NCBI RefSeq assembly: GCF_043641665.1
Contig: NC_092188.1
Location: forward strand, 18,435,704 to 18,499,703
Direction of reading: 5' to 3'
Length of the DNA stretch: 64,000 nt
From: Enoplosus armatus
Lineage: Eukaryota > Chordata > Actinopteri > Centrarchiformes > Enoplosidae
Both the position numbers and the translations under genes were made by a program. Shown piece after piece: positions 38,206-50,390 of the stretch; the stretch's first letter is position 1, and each line of letters starts with the position of its first letter. A model generated the notes under the pieces. It saw only the letters and a list, made by a program, of their open reading frames with translations. It had not been told where the DNA came from and searched no databases.

Positions 38206-41139
38206 TGTATGAGTGCATGAACATGTGCGAAGGCTGAAATTCAGAATGGTATTGATTAAACACAGCAGGGGGTGAGTGTGTGAGCACTGCAGATAGCTCA
38301 CTCGCCTGCCACTCTGCAGACACACACACCAAACACCAAACGCACACAAACACACACAAACATCAAACTGTCCACTGGCTTCATTAGAAAGAGGCTGTCT
38401 GGCTTTCGATATGATGAATAAAATAAATCAAGGAATTTTAATTCAGCTTTGAGGTACAAAATATCAAATTTGTATTGAAAATGTGTTTACGAACCATTTT
38501 CTGTCCTTCTGATGGGCAATACTGCCATATTTGACAGGTAAACAAACAGGTAAACAAAGAGTTTTCCTTCAGACGATCAATACCCAAAACAGCCAATATG
38601 GCTATCAGTGATCTGTTGAAGGGTCCATGAGCAAGGCATTGAATGAATGCTCTCTTTGCTCTTAGTCACAAAACATTTTCTAGTTCTGGTGATTTAGAGT
38701 TTTTGCCTTCACTTAAAGGATTAGAAAGGTCCACTTAGGGCTGAGCAACCATCCTCTAAAGCTTATGAACATACACACAGTTAAAATGAAGGCTAAATGA
38801 GCAGTGAACAGGTTGAAGATAAGATAAGGCTTTTACTCAACAGTCCACTAACCTGTAACCTCACTCAAATTTAGCAGCAGCCAACCATGCAGAGACAAGA
38901 AGAATCACAAGTCATGTATTGATTGTATTGTTTGAACAGTGCCTACTTAAGAATGATCATTATAATCATGTCATTTGTTGCATTGTCCTCGTTGTTGTTA
39001 TCTCTTACTATTCATTGGATTAATTATCCAGCCACCTAGCTGGACTTTCAAAAGTGACAATACGACTATGTTTTAACACAGTCTGAAATGTGTGTGTCCA
39101 AGAAGGATGTGTTAACATTTAGTGTCTAAACACATCTCTTATATGTTTGTTTATATAGGCTTTTGTATTCATATACAGTATTATTCCCATTCTTTAAATA
39201 GTGTTGTTAAACTTAGAATTTTAGTTCCACCATAAACAAAACGGAAGATTAAAACTAAATCTGCAGCTGAAATCTTGTAACTTTATTCTGTTACTGTGAA
39301 TGTAAGTGTAGTAGTTTTAATCAGTCTATAGTCTATATTAGTGGATTTATTTCATTGTTTGAATTTCACGTCGACACAATTAGTGATGCAAAGAGATTTC
39401 TAAGCCCACAAAAAGACCACACGTCTTGCTTGTAAGTACACCAGGAGGCTGACGTGAATGGTTCTTCTCAGTAGGGAGCTTGTGTTTATGGTAAATCTGA
39501 CATGAATGCAGCACATGACTCCACGTCACAAGATGAGAAAACATGGTGGTTATGTCTGGTCAACCCTGCACAGAGCAAACTGGTGACTGATTTGTTCCAT
39601 TTGAGTAAAGTGTGACGCCACTGTGACTTGATCATTTTAAGATTACTGGGCTAGTTTGTAGAAATATTTTGAGCTTTACATTAGAGGGATAATGGATGAA
39701 TTTGCTGCTCTGTCACTATGTGTGAACATGAACCAGGCCTCTTAAAGCTGGAAGAAAGAGACCATATCCTCTAACCTGTGATGTCATTGAGAAAAGCCTT
39801 TACCCTTACCATTGATAATGAGTGAGGCATCATGTATGTGTCATCCACAGAAGTGTGCGTCAACACTAGTGATGCTGGTGAATGCAAAGAATGCTAATAC
39901 TAAGCGCAGTCAGCTTATGTACACATGAAGAGGCTTTCAAAGAGTGAAACATACACTCACATGTTGCATACAGAATTTGATCATCGAAGCATTATTGCTG
40001 TATGCATAGTTCCACTTCCGTCTTTCTCATGCCCTTCTCCACTTTGCTCTTGTCTTCCACATACTCCTCCTCTGCTTCTGTCTCCTGTCCTGCATCCTAT
40101 CTTCACTCATTTGCTTTCTTTTCCTCTTCATTTCTTGTCCCCTCAACCACCCTCTCCACATTATGCTCTTACATACCTCTCCTCTTCTCGGAGCCACAGG
40201 CACTAGCTTATGTGATGGAGGCATACAGTGAATCAACTGAGAGATGCAGCTGCCTCTGCTCCTTTATGCAAAGAGTGAAATATCTTATTAATCAGACAGT
40301 CCTGACAAGGGATCGATACAGCGGTGCCATTCCCTTGTTTGGCATTCTGCCCCTTTCTCTGCTCTTTCTCTCCCCTCACTCTTTCTCCTGATTCATTGTG
40401 AGGGGGTTCTCCTTTTCTCTTTGCGTTACATGTGCCATGCAAAGCTCACTTTCCATGGTTAAAGCAGGTGCCTGGGTCAGAGCTAAATGGGGGAGAAAGT
40501 GGGAAATGCAGAGGACAAGAGGCAGCAGTGTGTCTCGGATTCTGTGGACAAAACCAGCAAGAGAGAAAAGGAGAGTTTCCATATGCATACTGTGTCTTTC
40601 TCTCTGTGTATCTCTGCTAAGCTTCACATAAAAGATGTACGATGTTGTGGCACAACTTTATCAGCAGAGGTAGGAGGACTGGCTGGTGGCTGGTTTAGTC
40701 AAAGTGGACTTTTTTGTCTGTGTAGATGCACTTTGGTTACGATTATCTGGTATTATCCTACTTACAATAATGATGCTGGTTATTTTGAAACAAATGTACT
40801 CGTGTTTACAGATATTCTACTTGGGTTTCACACTGAAAATTGCCCAAACCTATTTCCTGAAGTTTTGACTCAGGCTGTCCACAAATATCACACCTACAAT
40901 TCTGTAGCATTTATGGAGCATGTTTGTGTTCATTGTAGCTCTGTCTGTCTGTCTTTCTATATCCCTTTCTTTTTCTTTCTTCCTCCCTTCTCTATCTCTC
41001 CCTCTCTTTCCCTCGCTCTCACTCTCTCTTTCCACACTACTGGGTTTTAATCACTGCTGTAATTGGCAACTCCCTGCTGTGCATGTGCACATACACACAC
41101 ACATACGCTCTGCCTCGCTGCTGCAAATCCCTCTGGCAA

Positions 41140-41145
<6 letters not shown>
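38203..41145. other. Intergenic with a candidate regulatory patch
   Basis: A 12-bp unit CAGGTAAACAAA occurs twice in tandem at about 38535-38558, giving two forkhead-type GTAAACA words. A candidate enhancer lies at about 40195-40370. The open frame at 40487-41050 (187 codons, +) is the longest one not made of a microsatellite. It has no family resemblance, and its C-terminal third is a translated CT-rich tract. Confidence 0.4.
40195..40370. promoter_or_regulatory. Candidate conserved non-coding element
   Basis: Contains TTTATGCAAAG (POU octamer-like), ATATCTTATTAATCAGAC (homeodomain-like) and GGGATCGATACAGCGG in non-repetitive sequence between pyrimidine-rich flanks. This is a visual assessment only. 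Confidence 0.3.

Positions 41146-41174
<29 letters not shown>
41094..41174. repeat. Short CA and (TG)14 tracts
   Basis: A short CA stretch (about 41094-41104) precedes a TG run at 41146-41174, in inverted relation and about 40 bp apart. Confidence 0.9.
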
Positions 41175-42857
41175 TGTGGGGGCAGGAGAGAGAGATATGG
41201 AGAGATAAGGATAATGAAAGAAGGAGAGTTTCAGAACTGCAGGCCAACTCAACAATCTGTCTGCTGTGAAGCACTGTGAGGAAGTGGAGCTGTGCAGCCA
41301 AATTGTAATTATCTGAGAGAAAAAAGACATGGTTGAAGATTTACACAACATCGTGTTGGAGTTACTGGAGAACCTGATGCTGCCTCAACTTAGTCAAATT
41401 AAAAATTAGCCATGTCACACTGAAAGTATACCATATACTGTTTATATAGGAACACATACGTGCATTAACAGCACATGCAATAGAGCACACATTAACAAAT
41501 GAATAGATTACTGAGGACAGCCGGAGTTTCCTGTGAGTTTGTTTGCACCAATTCAAATGTTCAACAACTATTTCCACTTTGGAACATGTACAAGTTGGTT
41601 CAAGTTGCACTTTAAGCCTCAGCGAACATATACATCATAACTTTGTCTTGCTTCTATTAGTTTATGAAAGATAATAAGGCAACAACCTAAAAACAAAACG
41701 GATCAGGCTTAGATGTAACAACCTCATATCACTTCAAACAAGGAACATAGATTCTGATTTGTTTCCAGTTGTTTGTGGACAAACATGTTTTTTTTTACTG
41801 CCAAAATAATTTAGTCTAAGGTGGATATAGGGAAGTAGACCCATTTACATGCCATGGACACGACAGGCTTCTCCTTTTCTAGCGAGCGCTGGAACTAGTA
41901 TCTAGAAAGTGCTAAAGTGCTACAGTTCCAAAATCAAGTGAAAAGCAAATAACATGTAACGTCGTCCCAGTTGCAGTTTCTGGCATTTATGACTATCTAA
42001 GATAGGCAGTATAGACAGATATGACAAGGTGTACACTGTCAGAGCACTTGGCATTTGGGTCAATTCTAAATGACAACAATATCCTGTATATTGACTGCAT
42101 TTGATGATATTCGTGTTTAGACCATTCCAGTTAATGGTTGTTGTAGCGGGTGCACTGTGGTCCGCCATGGAAACAGTGTTGTGCTTTTTACATTGAGTCC
42201 TGTTAATGTCTGTTAGGTAATGCTACATAGAAAATACACATACACAAACACACAAGTTATTGAATACAAACATACCCCAATTAATTGCTATAGAGTGGCT
42301 ATACATTTTAACTTTGAGGTACAGTACATGTACAGGGATGGGCATAATAACAGGAACCACTTGTACAATATTCAGTAGTGTAACCCAATGCAATGCAAAA
42401 AGAAGACTTACTATGTGTCAAAGAGGCCTTCATTAGTGATTTGGCGTCGGTAGGTTGTTGTGTAGCTGCCAGTTCTGTATTCCCAGCCCACCACATACTG
42501 TTCTTTCCCATCCTATCACCTCAAATTAGTCAATGCTGACAGAATTACAGAAATTAGCGTATCATGGAAAAAGCATATGCAGTGTGTGTTGAGACTTAAT
42601 ACACAGAATGGCAACAAACTAAAGTACAGCAGAACTCTGTGAAAAGTTTTCACTCAGAACACTGAGCAAGAAGATGTGTTTCATCAATGAAAAGAGTTTG
42701 TTGGGTTTGTGCTGAATATGTTGAGGCTTATTGGACCAGCAGTTGCCTAACAACACTGTGAGAACCATGTGACAATGGCCATGCTAAACCCAATGCTAAA
42801 GAATCCCGGCTTTATGGTTATCATGGCACATTGGCCGCTAAAAGGAAAGTTTCATGC

Positions 42858-42858
<1 letters not shown>
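41175..42858. other. Intergenic, no gene recognised
   Basis: AT-rich sequence without an exon-like frame, tRNA or identifiable transposon. Confidence 0.5.

Positions 42859-42893
<35 letters not shown>
42859..42893. repeat. (TG)17 microsatellite
   Basis: A pure TG run of 35 bp. Confidence 0.95.
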
Positions 42894-42894
<1 letters not shown>

Positions 42895-44132
42895 TTTTAT
42901 GTGGGTCACCCCACCATGTCTAATGGCCCCTTGCTGCGTGCAGCGTCCTGCGCTGAGCTGCTCCCTGCTGTCACACTCATACACACAAACAAGCGCATAC
43001 ACGCAGCGGGGGAGATTTTGGGGTGTCCCTCACCCTAATACCCTCCACAATACACCAGCAGTGCATCTGTTGCTCCTGTTCCCAAAGTTGAAAGTTGATC
43101 AGTGAAGTGCTAGCATGTCTCTGCTCTCTCTTTTTGAGATTTTGTCCACCTCCTCTCTACTTCGTATTTCTTCTTAATTTCATCCCACACCAAAGATGAT
43201 TTTTCTCTGCATTTATTTTACCCTTTCTTGACTAGGGCTGGATTTTAAGGGTTAGCTTATAGCCCATTCTTTGTGGTTTGTCTGTGTGAAATAGAAGAGA
43301 AGGCTTGGCCCTCTGCAGGCCTCCATCACACAGACAGCTGTTTAAACTGCTAGGAACTGCCTCAAACAGGTGAGCATCTGCACCAAAACACTACTGTGAC
43401 TTGTGTTACGTATACTTCTGATAGGATTCAGGTGTAATGCAAAGCATCAAAATCATTGGGTATATTTGTATTGTTGTGTGTCAAATACATTTCTGCTGGA
43501 TGCAGGATTAATCAGAATTAGTACTTTATCATGAAACAGTTCATTAGCATTGTTAGTCATGAAGAAAAAGCTAACACCAAGCTAACCAGGCTTTTGCCCT
43601 ATATTGTACAGGTGTAAAGTATGTTTTGTTAGTAGTATAATTATTACTTGTAATAATAGGGTGGATGGAGGTTTTATATGCATGTCTAAATGACGCCAGT
43701 GTTTTTACTTTCCTCTGTGTGTCTGTCTCGGCAGTAACCAGACAGTAGGGAAGAAAAAGACCGTCATTAAAATTCTAGCACTATGATTTTATTTACAACC
43801 AGCATTGTGGAGTAGGTTGAGGAGAGGAGGGGAGAGGAGAGGGATGGGTGAGGTGCAGACTGAGAAAGGGGGAAGGAAAGAAGAGCGAGCACTGAGATGC
43901 TGAAAATTCTGATTACTACAGCTACAACCTGCCCATCTCCACTGTACTCCTGAAACACACACATAAACACACGAGAGCATATCAGCAAAACGCATGAAGA
44001 AGACATACATGCATGTATAATAAGTACAGTGAACATGCATGTAGACAAAGTTGCTGCACACTCAAGAGAAGCATCTGCAAATGTGCTCATGGACACACAC
44101 TCCAAAACATATCATGCATATTTACTTCAATC

Positions 44133-44135
<3 letters not shown>
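42894..44135. other. Intergenic, no gene recognised
   Basis: A purine-rich patch at 43808-43890 generates Ser/Pro-rich minus-strand frames (43767-44105) that I regard as artefacts. Nothing else is supported. Confidence 0.5.

Positions 44136-44164
<29 letters not shown>
44136..44164. repeat. (CA)14 microsatellite
   Basis: A CA run of 29 bp. A much longer TG tract lies about 370 bp downstream. Confidence 0.95.
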
Positions 44165-44167
<3 letters not shown>

Positions 44168-44535
44168 TAAATCTCAGCCACAGAGAAGCCAGCTACGTCA
44201 GTATATTTTCACACTGCGGTAGCGTCTCTTTGTCTGCCTGTCGGCCAGCCAGCTGTAAGATGGAGGGCGAGAAATATGGTTTAAGCGGACGGCTTCGTAA
44301 GACAGAAGACACAGCTTTGTCATTTTTGTTTCTATACAGCATTGTTGTAATATTGACTTCTGTCACACGATTATTTTAGTTTGGCGTTAGGTGTTGTTTT
44401 GTTCTTTTCCGTCAACGTGTGTATGTCTGATTATTTGTACATGAGTTAGGAGGTTGTATGTGTGCATGTCGAACAATGTGTTGATTACAGTTACTTCTTC
44501 TGCACTTCCCAGCTATGTATGCTTAGTATGTGAGA

Positions 44536-44537
<2 letters not shown>

Positions 44538-44585
<48 letters not shown>

Positions 44586-44602
44586 TGTGTGTGTGTGTGT
44601 GT
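44538..44602. repeat. (TG)n microsatellite, about 65 bp
   Basis: A nearly pure TG run with one TAT interruption near 44579. Confidence 0.95.
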
Positions 44603-45487
44603 CCATATGCGTCTACACATACATGCTAACACATACCTGGTGTGTGTTAAAATGTTTGTGTGCACATTAGTGGGGGAGGGCGACCTTCCGTCCACCTGTC
44701 CATAGCATCAGCTGTTGTTTGTGTTGCCACACACACTCACAAAGCAGGGGTAATTTGTTCCAATCCCGTCCTTGTCGAAAAGTAGAGCCTGGCAGTTGCT
44801 ATGTAAGGAGCACACACAGAGACATGTACACGCACATACCAGGTGTCGACAGAATATAATGCATCCCAATACCATGTTCCTGCTGCAAGACATGCTACCT
44901 TTGTAAAGCTTACAGTACAATAATAATAATGATATATTTGTAGTTTGTAGAATCTACAACGAGAAGTCATAACAGCTATTAATTACCACTAGAGGGTTAG
45001 TTTGTGTCATCAGTTGTGCTCTGTTATTTCCATTTTAAAGCTAGCTTCAGCTGCTTGACCCACCTCAACAAACATACAGCAATGTCACAACACTGTTAGA
45101 TGCAAATACGTACGTTTTCCCAAGCCCTACTCTAAAACCAGCACAGCAGTGTAAGGGGCAATACATGCTTTTTTCCTTTACCCAGTGCAAACCCTACAGT
45201 CATTTTTTGTGCATTTGACAGTGATGCACTGCCTAAAGAGAAAGCCATTTCAAGGGGAAAGCATCGATATGTAACACACACGGGCACAAAATGAAACCCC
45301 AGGAATGCATGGCGAGGCGGAGAAAGACACAGAGCCGCAGAGAATGATTCAGATGTATAGAAGGCCTCAGTGAGAGAAGGTTTGCCATTGTGTGATAAAC
45401 ACAAACACAGATGCATTTAGGCTTTGATTTCAGGTTGCTTTTCACTGCTCACAGTGGGAGCTGTCCTAAAGAAACAACCCTCACACA

Positions 45488-45535
<48 letters not shown>

Positions 45536-46094
45536 ATGGACCGGACTGATAGGATTAGAGGCTGGTGCTATAGTCACTCTCTCTCTTTCTCTTCTTCTCT
45601 CACCCCCTCTCTCTCTCGAGCCTGCCAAGCCTTGATTATTCACAAGGTTAGTTCCTGATTGCCTATAGCAGTAGCAGACACAGGTTCATTATCTCTCCAC
45701 CTCTTTTCCTCTCTCCCTCGCTCCCTGTCCTCTTTGCAGTATGTTTATGCATGATGGCTGAGGGAAAAGGCTTGACTTGTGCAAAAACTAAATACGATCC
45801 ACCGAAACGCAGTGTGGCTGAAATGTTACGTGTCAAATCATCTTTGCATTTTTCATTGCATTTTCAACCGTACAAAATGAAATAACGCAAAAATAGTGTT
45901 TCTTGTCAATACAATTTTATGTTTTCTCTATCCCTGTATTGTGTTTGTATTCCTGCAGTCTTCCCTTATTTTCCATTTAGCCGAAACGCTGAATCACACT
46001 TTTGATGTGATAATTAGGGGATTCGATTGAGGATGAAGAGAATTATTTTAATGTTACAATAATTAAAACATTTATTCACCCTACTTCACACCTA
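44603..46094. other. Intergenic with CT/CA tract
   Basis: A CT run passes into (CA)n at about 45489-45534, and a CT-rich patch lies at 45573-45620. The patch 45955-46080 has GATGTGATAATTAGGGGATT and an AATAATTAAAAC word and could be regulatory. No gene is seen. Confidence 0.45.
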
Positions 46095-46095
46095 C

Positions 46096-46128
<33 letters not shown>
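46095..46128. repeat. (ATCT)n tetranucleotide microsatellite
   Basis: About eight ATCT units. Such tails often mark LINE ends in fish, but no LINE-like sequence is recognisable immediately upstream. Confidence 0.95.
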
Positions 46129-46765
46129 GATAAGACACACATTTTAATGTTTTACTTTATGTTATCAACAGTCTAATAAAATATTATTTACACATTTGAG
46201 GACGATGGCAGTCTTCAATTATTATTGTTATTGTTATAGAAATGACAGCAGAACTGGAGACAGGCAGGTTTCTTAGCCTACTGATGACACTGTATGTGTT
46301 CGTGTGGTGGAGGATATCAGTGCTGCTGCAGCAGGCTTCAAAAGGTAGCCGTCGGCCAGCCCTTCGCTGTCACAGTGGAGCTGTTGTTATAAAAGCTCCA
46401 CCGGTAGCTCAGATGAAAATACAGCATACAAGGAATGATTTCGGTTAGAAATGCCTGAAAATTTCAATCAATGTTTTTTCCCAAAACATATTTGCTTGTG
46501 AGAGTAATTGTCCTGATATTTCGTTACAGACAGTCTGATAATGACGGAAGCTTTATTTATTTGTCCCAAATTTGTTGTCAGGATATCGAAAGAGTGTTAG
46601 TTTTTCCCCTCTGTCCGTCGGACAATGTCCCCATTCTGCAGAGAGTGTGAGTGTAGTGTTGACACATGTTAGTGCTGGCTGATTAGTCGACACATAAAGG
46701 AACACGCAGCTCCTCCATCACTATTCAGCCATTTTGTCTCCCTGTCTGTCACACTGGTGGAGTGG

Positions 46766-46766
<1 letters not shown>

Positions 46767-46798
<32 letters not shown>
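46767..46798. repeat. (TG)16 microsatellite
   Basis: A pure TG run of 32 bp, followed by a GA-rich stretch to about 46850. Confidence 0.95.
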
Positions 46799-46799
<1 letters not shown>

Positions 46800-46801
<2 letters not shown>

Positions 46802-48670
46802 CTTTTGTTAAGGTAATACAGAGGAGAGAGAGAAAGAGCGAGGGAGAAGACACCGTGAAAAATTACACAGACCACAACCAGAGCGGTCAGTGAGACAGAC
46901 AGCCAAAGTGGCAACCATAACCGCTGTTTACAAGCTTGTGTCGCCTCTGTCGCTTCAAATTTTCATATGATTCTGATTTGTTTTCTGAGACCTTCTCACA
47001 ATAGCGGGGTGGAGTTTGTGCAAAATCACTGTGTAATCTTTTTGATAAAAGCTTAAGGGTTGGCACAGTCACATCTCACAAATTTACAGATGTTTTATAC
47101 ATTTAAAGCTTTCTCAATATTGCAACATGTGGTCAGATGGAATTCTATAGATGTGATTGTAATCTACTGCTTTTATAATATAGTTTTTACAACAGACGCA
47201 GTGACAAATTCATAATGCAAAATTCCTTATATCTGATTCTGGCCTCTAAATGCGGCATGCAGCATGCAAAGTGAAAAAAGCAATGTAAGCTATTGTGCCT
47301 TTCATGCAAAACACTGCATATATTTTGAAATAAAATTGTTATTGTCAAATCATGTAAAATGGCATAATGAAATCTTACTTTGCAATGGTTGTTTTGTTAT
47401 ATTTTGAATATCCACATACCATTAAACTTAAGCTTCACAATCTCTCTTTAATAAACACATTTCCAGTAATGCACAGTTTTGCTTAATGTGTCATTTTAGC
47501 CACTTATTTATGATATAATCAGGAGGTATGTAAAAGTCATCTTATAAAACGTACAAGGCAAAGTCATTGTGTAATCCATCACAGATGTGAACCAATTATT
47601 TCTTATAAATAAACTCTGTAATAACAACATTTTATTCATATCAGCATAGCTTAATATCAATTAAAATGAACTAAACGACATGGAAAAATAGTAATTTCTA
47701 TTACAACAAATGAATGTGCCACCACAAAAATCTGATGATTTTCCAAACACATTTTACCCAATTTCTCAGCAGCAGACTGTGATATTCAAGTCTGCTTCAA
47801 TATTGAAACATGTTGTATATTGTAAATACTTCAAAATATGCTAAGAAACATTAGCTTTATGTAGTATATATACCAAAATGTTCTACATAATTAACTATCG
47901 ACATTAATACATTGTTTTAAGTTCAGAAAGTAAATGATTGATTCAAAGATCTTAATATGTCAATGCATGTGTCAAATCTCACAGTGATGCTCCAACGAAC
48001 GAAGTATTTCAGTTTGAACCAAATACAACCTTGTGTTTTGGTTAATTACATTATAGTTATCATTGTCATTATCATTATTATTATTATTATTGCATAGATA
48101 TGTTCGATAGATTAGCGTAATTAATTACCTCACTGATGATTTTTACTATTCTTGGAGAGAATAAAAACCAATAAATTGTACCTAATAAACAGACTTCACT
48201 AGTTTGAACAGCATAGCTCCCCCTCTGGCTTTCAGGTGACTTAACATCTAAAACGCACCACATTTGATGGATCCAGTTTGTGTGCAAAGTCAAATGACAC
48301 ATGTCTCTCACACTTTCCTAGAAAATCAAGCACTGAGCAATCACCTGAAAAATGATCTGATAGTTTCACCTCTAACGTGAACATAAGAAAATAATCTCAA
48401 ACGTATAAAAATGATATATATTCTCTGCACAAACAACTTGTAATCCGATACAAGTACCAGCTTGAGACCACAGGTTTTGTGTTGTGGTTTGATTTGCTGT
48501 GTGTTCTGTGTTTCTGCTGGGTCACATCAGTGTGCTCCTGTGGATATATTAAGAGCCAGAAATCCTTATATTGACGAGAATTGTGATGAAAAATACATAT
48601 ATTCTCCAGCTTCTGATCAGACTGTTCACAGAGATCAAAATTAAAATAATCTTTAAGTGACGCTTCTTTC
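46800..48670. other. Strongly AT-rich intergenic stretch
   Basis: No gene is recognised. An (ATT)n run lies at about 48069-48091. Short frames carry no motif. Confidence 0.55.
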
Positions 48671-48776
48671 ATTTATCATTATGCTGCATATTTCTTATCT
48701 CACCAGATAATAAATGCTCACATCTTTCAGATTTATTATCATGCTCCGTATTTCTTATCTCTACAGGTAATATACA
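48671..48776. repeat. 60-bp tandem duplication, two copies
   Basis: The segment from 48671 (ATTTATCATTATGCTGCATA, TTTCTTATCTCACCAG, ATAATAAA) recurs from 48731 (ATTTATTATCATGCTCCGTA, TTTCTTATCTCTACAG, GTAATATA). The offset is exactly 60 bp and about the first 45 bp are similar. Copy 2 ends in CTACAG/GTAATA, a juxtaposed acceptor- and donor-like word. Confidence 0.75.
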
Positions 48777-49586
48777 CGTCTATATGTATACACTTAACCT
48801 TGCCCACAATAGACCATAATGATAAGATTTCTACAGTTTCTTGAGGACTATGAATTAGATGATGGTGTGATTTACCTTTGAGGCCTTGAAGTCAAACAGC
48901 ATGTTTTATTCTTCTTATTTCTCTCATATCTCTCTTTCTATTTGTTTCTTTTGAAAATAGATTTCAATAGGCTGCTCAAGGTTGTGTGTCTCTGCGTGTG
49001 ACGGCATATTCAGTAGTTAATGTGTGTGTTATTTTGTCTCAATATATTTGTGTGTTTGGTGTTTATTGGAAAATGCAGCAGGTCTGTGTGATCATTAACA
49101 AAATAATTAAATGTGAGATGATTTTCAGTAGCTAGTTATGCATCAAAATTCAACCTTCAACATTTACCCATTTATTTTTGTGGAATACTACTTTATAGGA
49201 GTCCATTTAGATTTATGGCATCCACTTAAACAGCAGGACAGAAGATAAATAATATCATCCACCTCTCCACTGGTGTCTGGGGGGTTTCTTGCATCCTCTT
49301 TTTCTTGTGTTATCAGGGGGAATATAAACAACTCCTGCTTTTGTTTGTCTTGCAATAACGAGTCTCAGAGTAAGAGCTTAGCGTGAAGGTGCACGAAGTC
49401 TATGATAGCATTACGACGACGTGTGTGTTAAGCCACATTATCTTTTAGGGTGTAAAAAGGAGCGTCTTCCCCTCTCCATTGAATCTATCAACTCCATTCA
49501 GTCCTGTTAGCTTTGATTGAGGCCTGTGCTATGGGCTGCTATTCATCTCCAACCGTCTATGTAAACAGAAAAGTCTTGGCGTGATG

Positions 49587-49589
<3 letters not shown>
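48777..49589. other. Intergenic, possible regulatory patch at 49270-49560
   Basis: No gene is recognised. The stretch 49270-49560 is non-repetitive with above-average CpG (for example ATTACGACGACGTGTG). Confidence 0.4.
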
Positions 49590-49620
<31 letters not shown>

Positions 49621-49721
49621 CAGCCTTTTAAACTGAGGTTTAGCATCCACAATACTCTCTCTCTGTTGTCTATTTTACACTCTTTCTTTTTCTGTCCATG
49701 TCACGCTCTCTCCGAATCATG

Positions 49722-49753
<32 letters not shown>
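49590..49753. repeat. (TG)14 and (CA)16, inverted pair
   Basis: TG at 49590-49617 and CA at 49722-49753 are reverse complements separated by about 105 bp, so a transcript crossing both could form a stem. Confidence 0.95.
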
Positions 49754-49755
<2 letters not shown>

Positions 49756-49939
49756 CAGTCAGACCTACGGAGGATCAGTCATGCTAGAGGTCGTCTATGG
49801 GCCAACTTGACATTGTTGTCTATAAGCTGCTTTGGAGCAAGAGGAGAAGTTTAAAGGACAATTCCAAATAGTTTGTACAAGAAAAGGCGTTCTCACTTCA
49901 CATATAGCTCGGTGTCAGTGAAGCAGGCTTTGCACGAAA

Positions 49940-49950
49940 GGGGGGGGGGG
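49940..49950. repeat. Poly(G) run, 11 nt
   Basis: Eleven consecutive G residues in otherwise ordinary sequence. Confidence 0.9.
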
Positions 49951-50039
49951 CGTCAATTCACTCTCGGTTCAGCCCTTTCCAAATGTGAATAGAAGCTACA
50001 ATTGATTTGCTAATGATAGAGTATTCACTCTTAATAAGA

Positions 50040-50390
50040 TGGATATAACAACCTTGTAGCTCTCAGTATTGGAATGTTTGGAAGAAGATTGGCTTCCTAA
50101 ATCGATTAAACCGAAGGTGAAGTGGAGGCAGCCGTGCAGGATGTTGTTTTATGCTGCGGAAAGATGATTTGAGATAAATGTGACACAGCCGTTTATGTCA
50201 GTGGTGTTGCTTGAAATTGTTGAGGCTAACCAAATTACAATTATTGAATGAGTGGAAATATACGCTCTATCGTGATTTATTAAATTAATTTGAATGTGAT
50301 CAATGCTCTCGGAAGAGCGCTCTCCTTATCTCGGTGGAGGATGCCTGGCTCAGGCTGCCAGTGTCAGTGACATCTTTTTTCTTTCACATG
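50040..50390. promoter_or_regulatory. Candidate conserved non-coding element
   Basis: Non-repetitive DNA with CAAATTACAATTATTGAATG, GTGATTTATTAAATTAATTT, TAAATCGATTAAACCG and CTCGGAAGAGCGCTCTCC (containing a small palindrome around AGCGCT). Dense homeodomain-type words in sequence with neither repeats nor exon signals suggest an enhancer. Comparison between species is needed. Confidence 0.35.

Noticed and set aside
38620..38665. CCATGAGCAAGGCATTGAA resembling a SINE body word
   Set aside because: No tRNA-like head or tail is recognisable around it. One short word is not enough.
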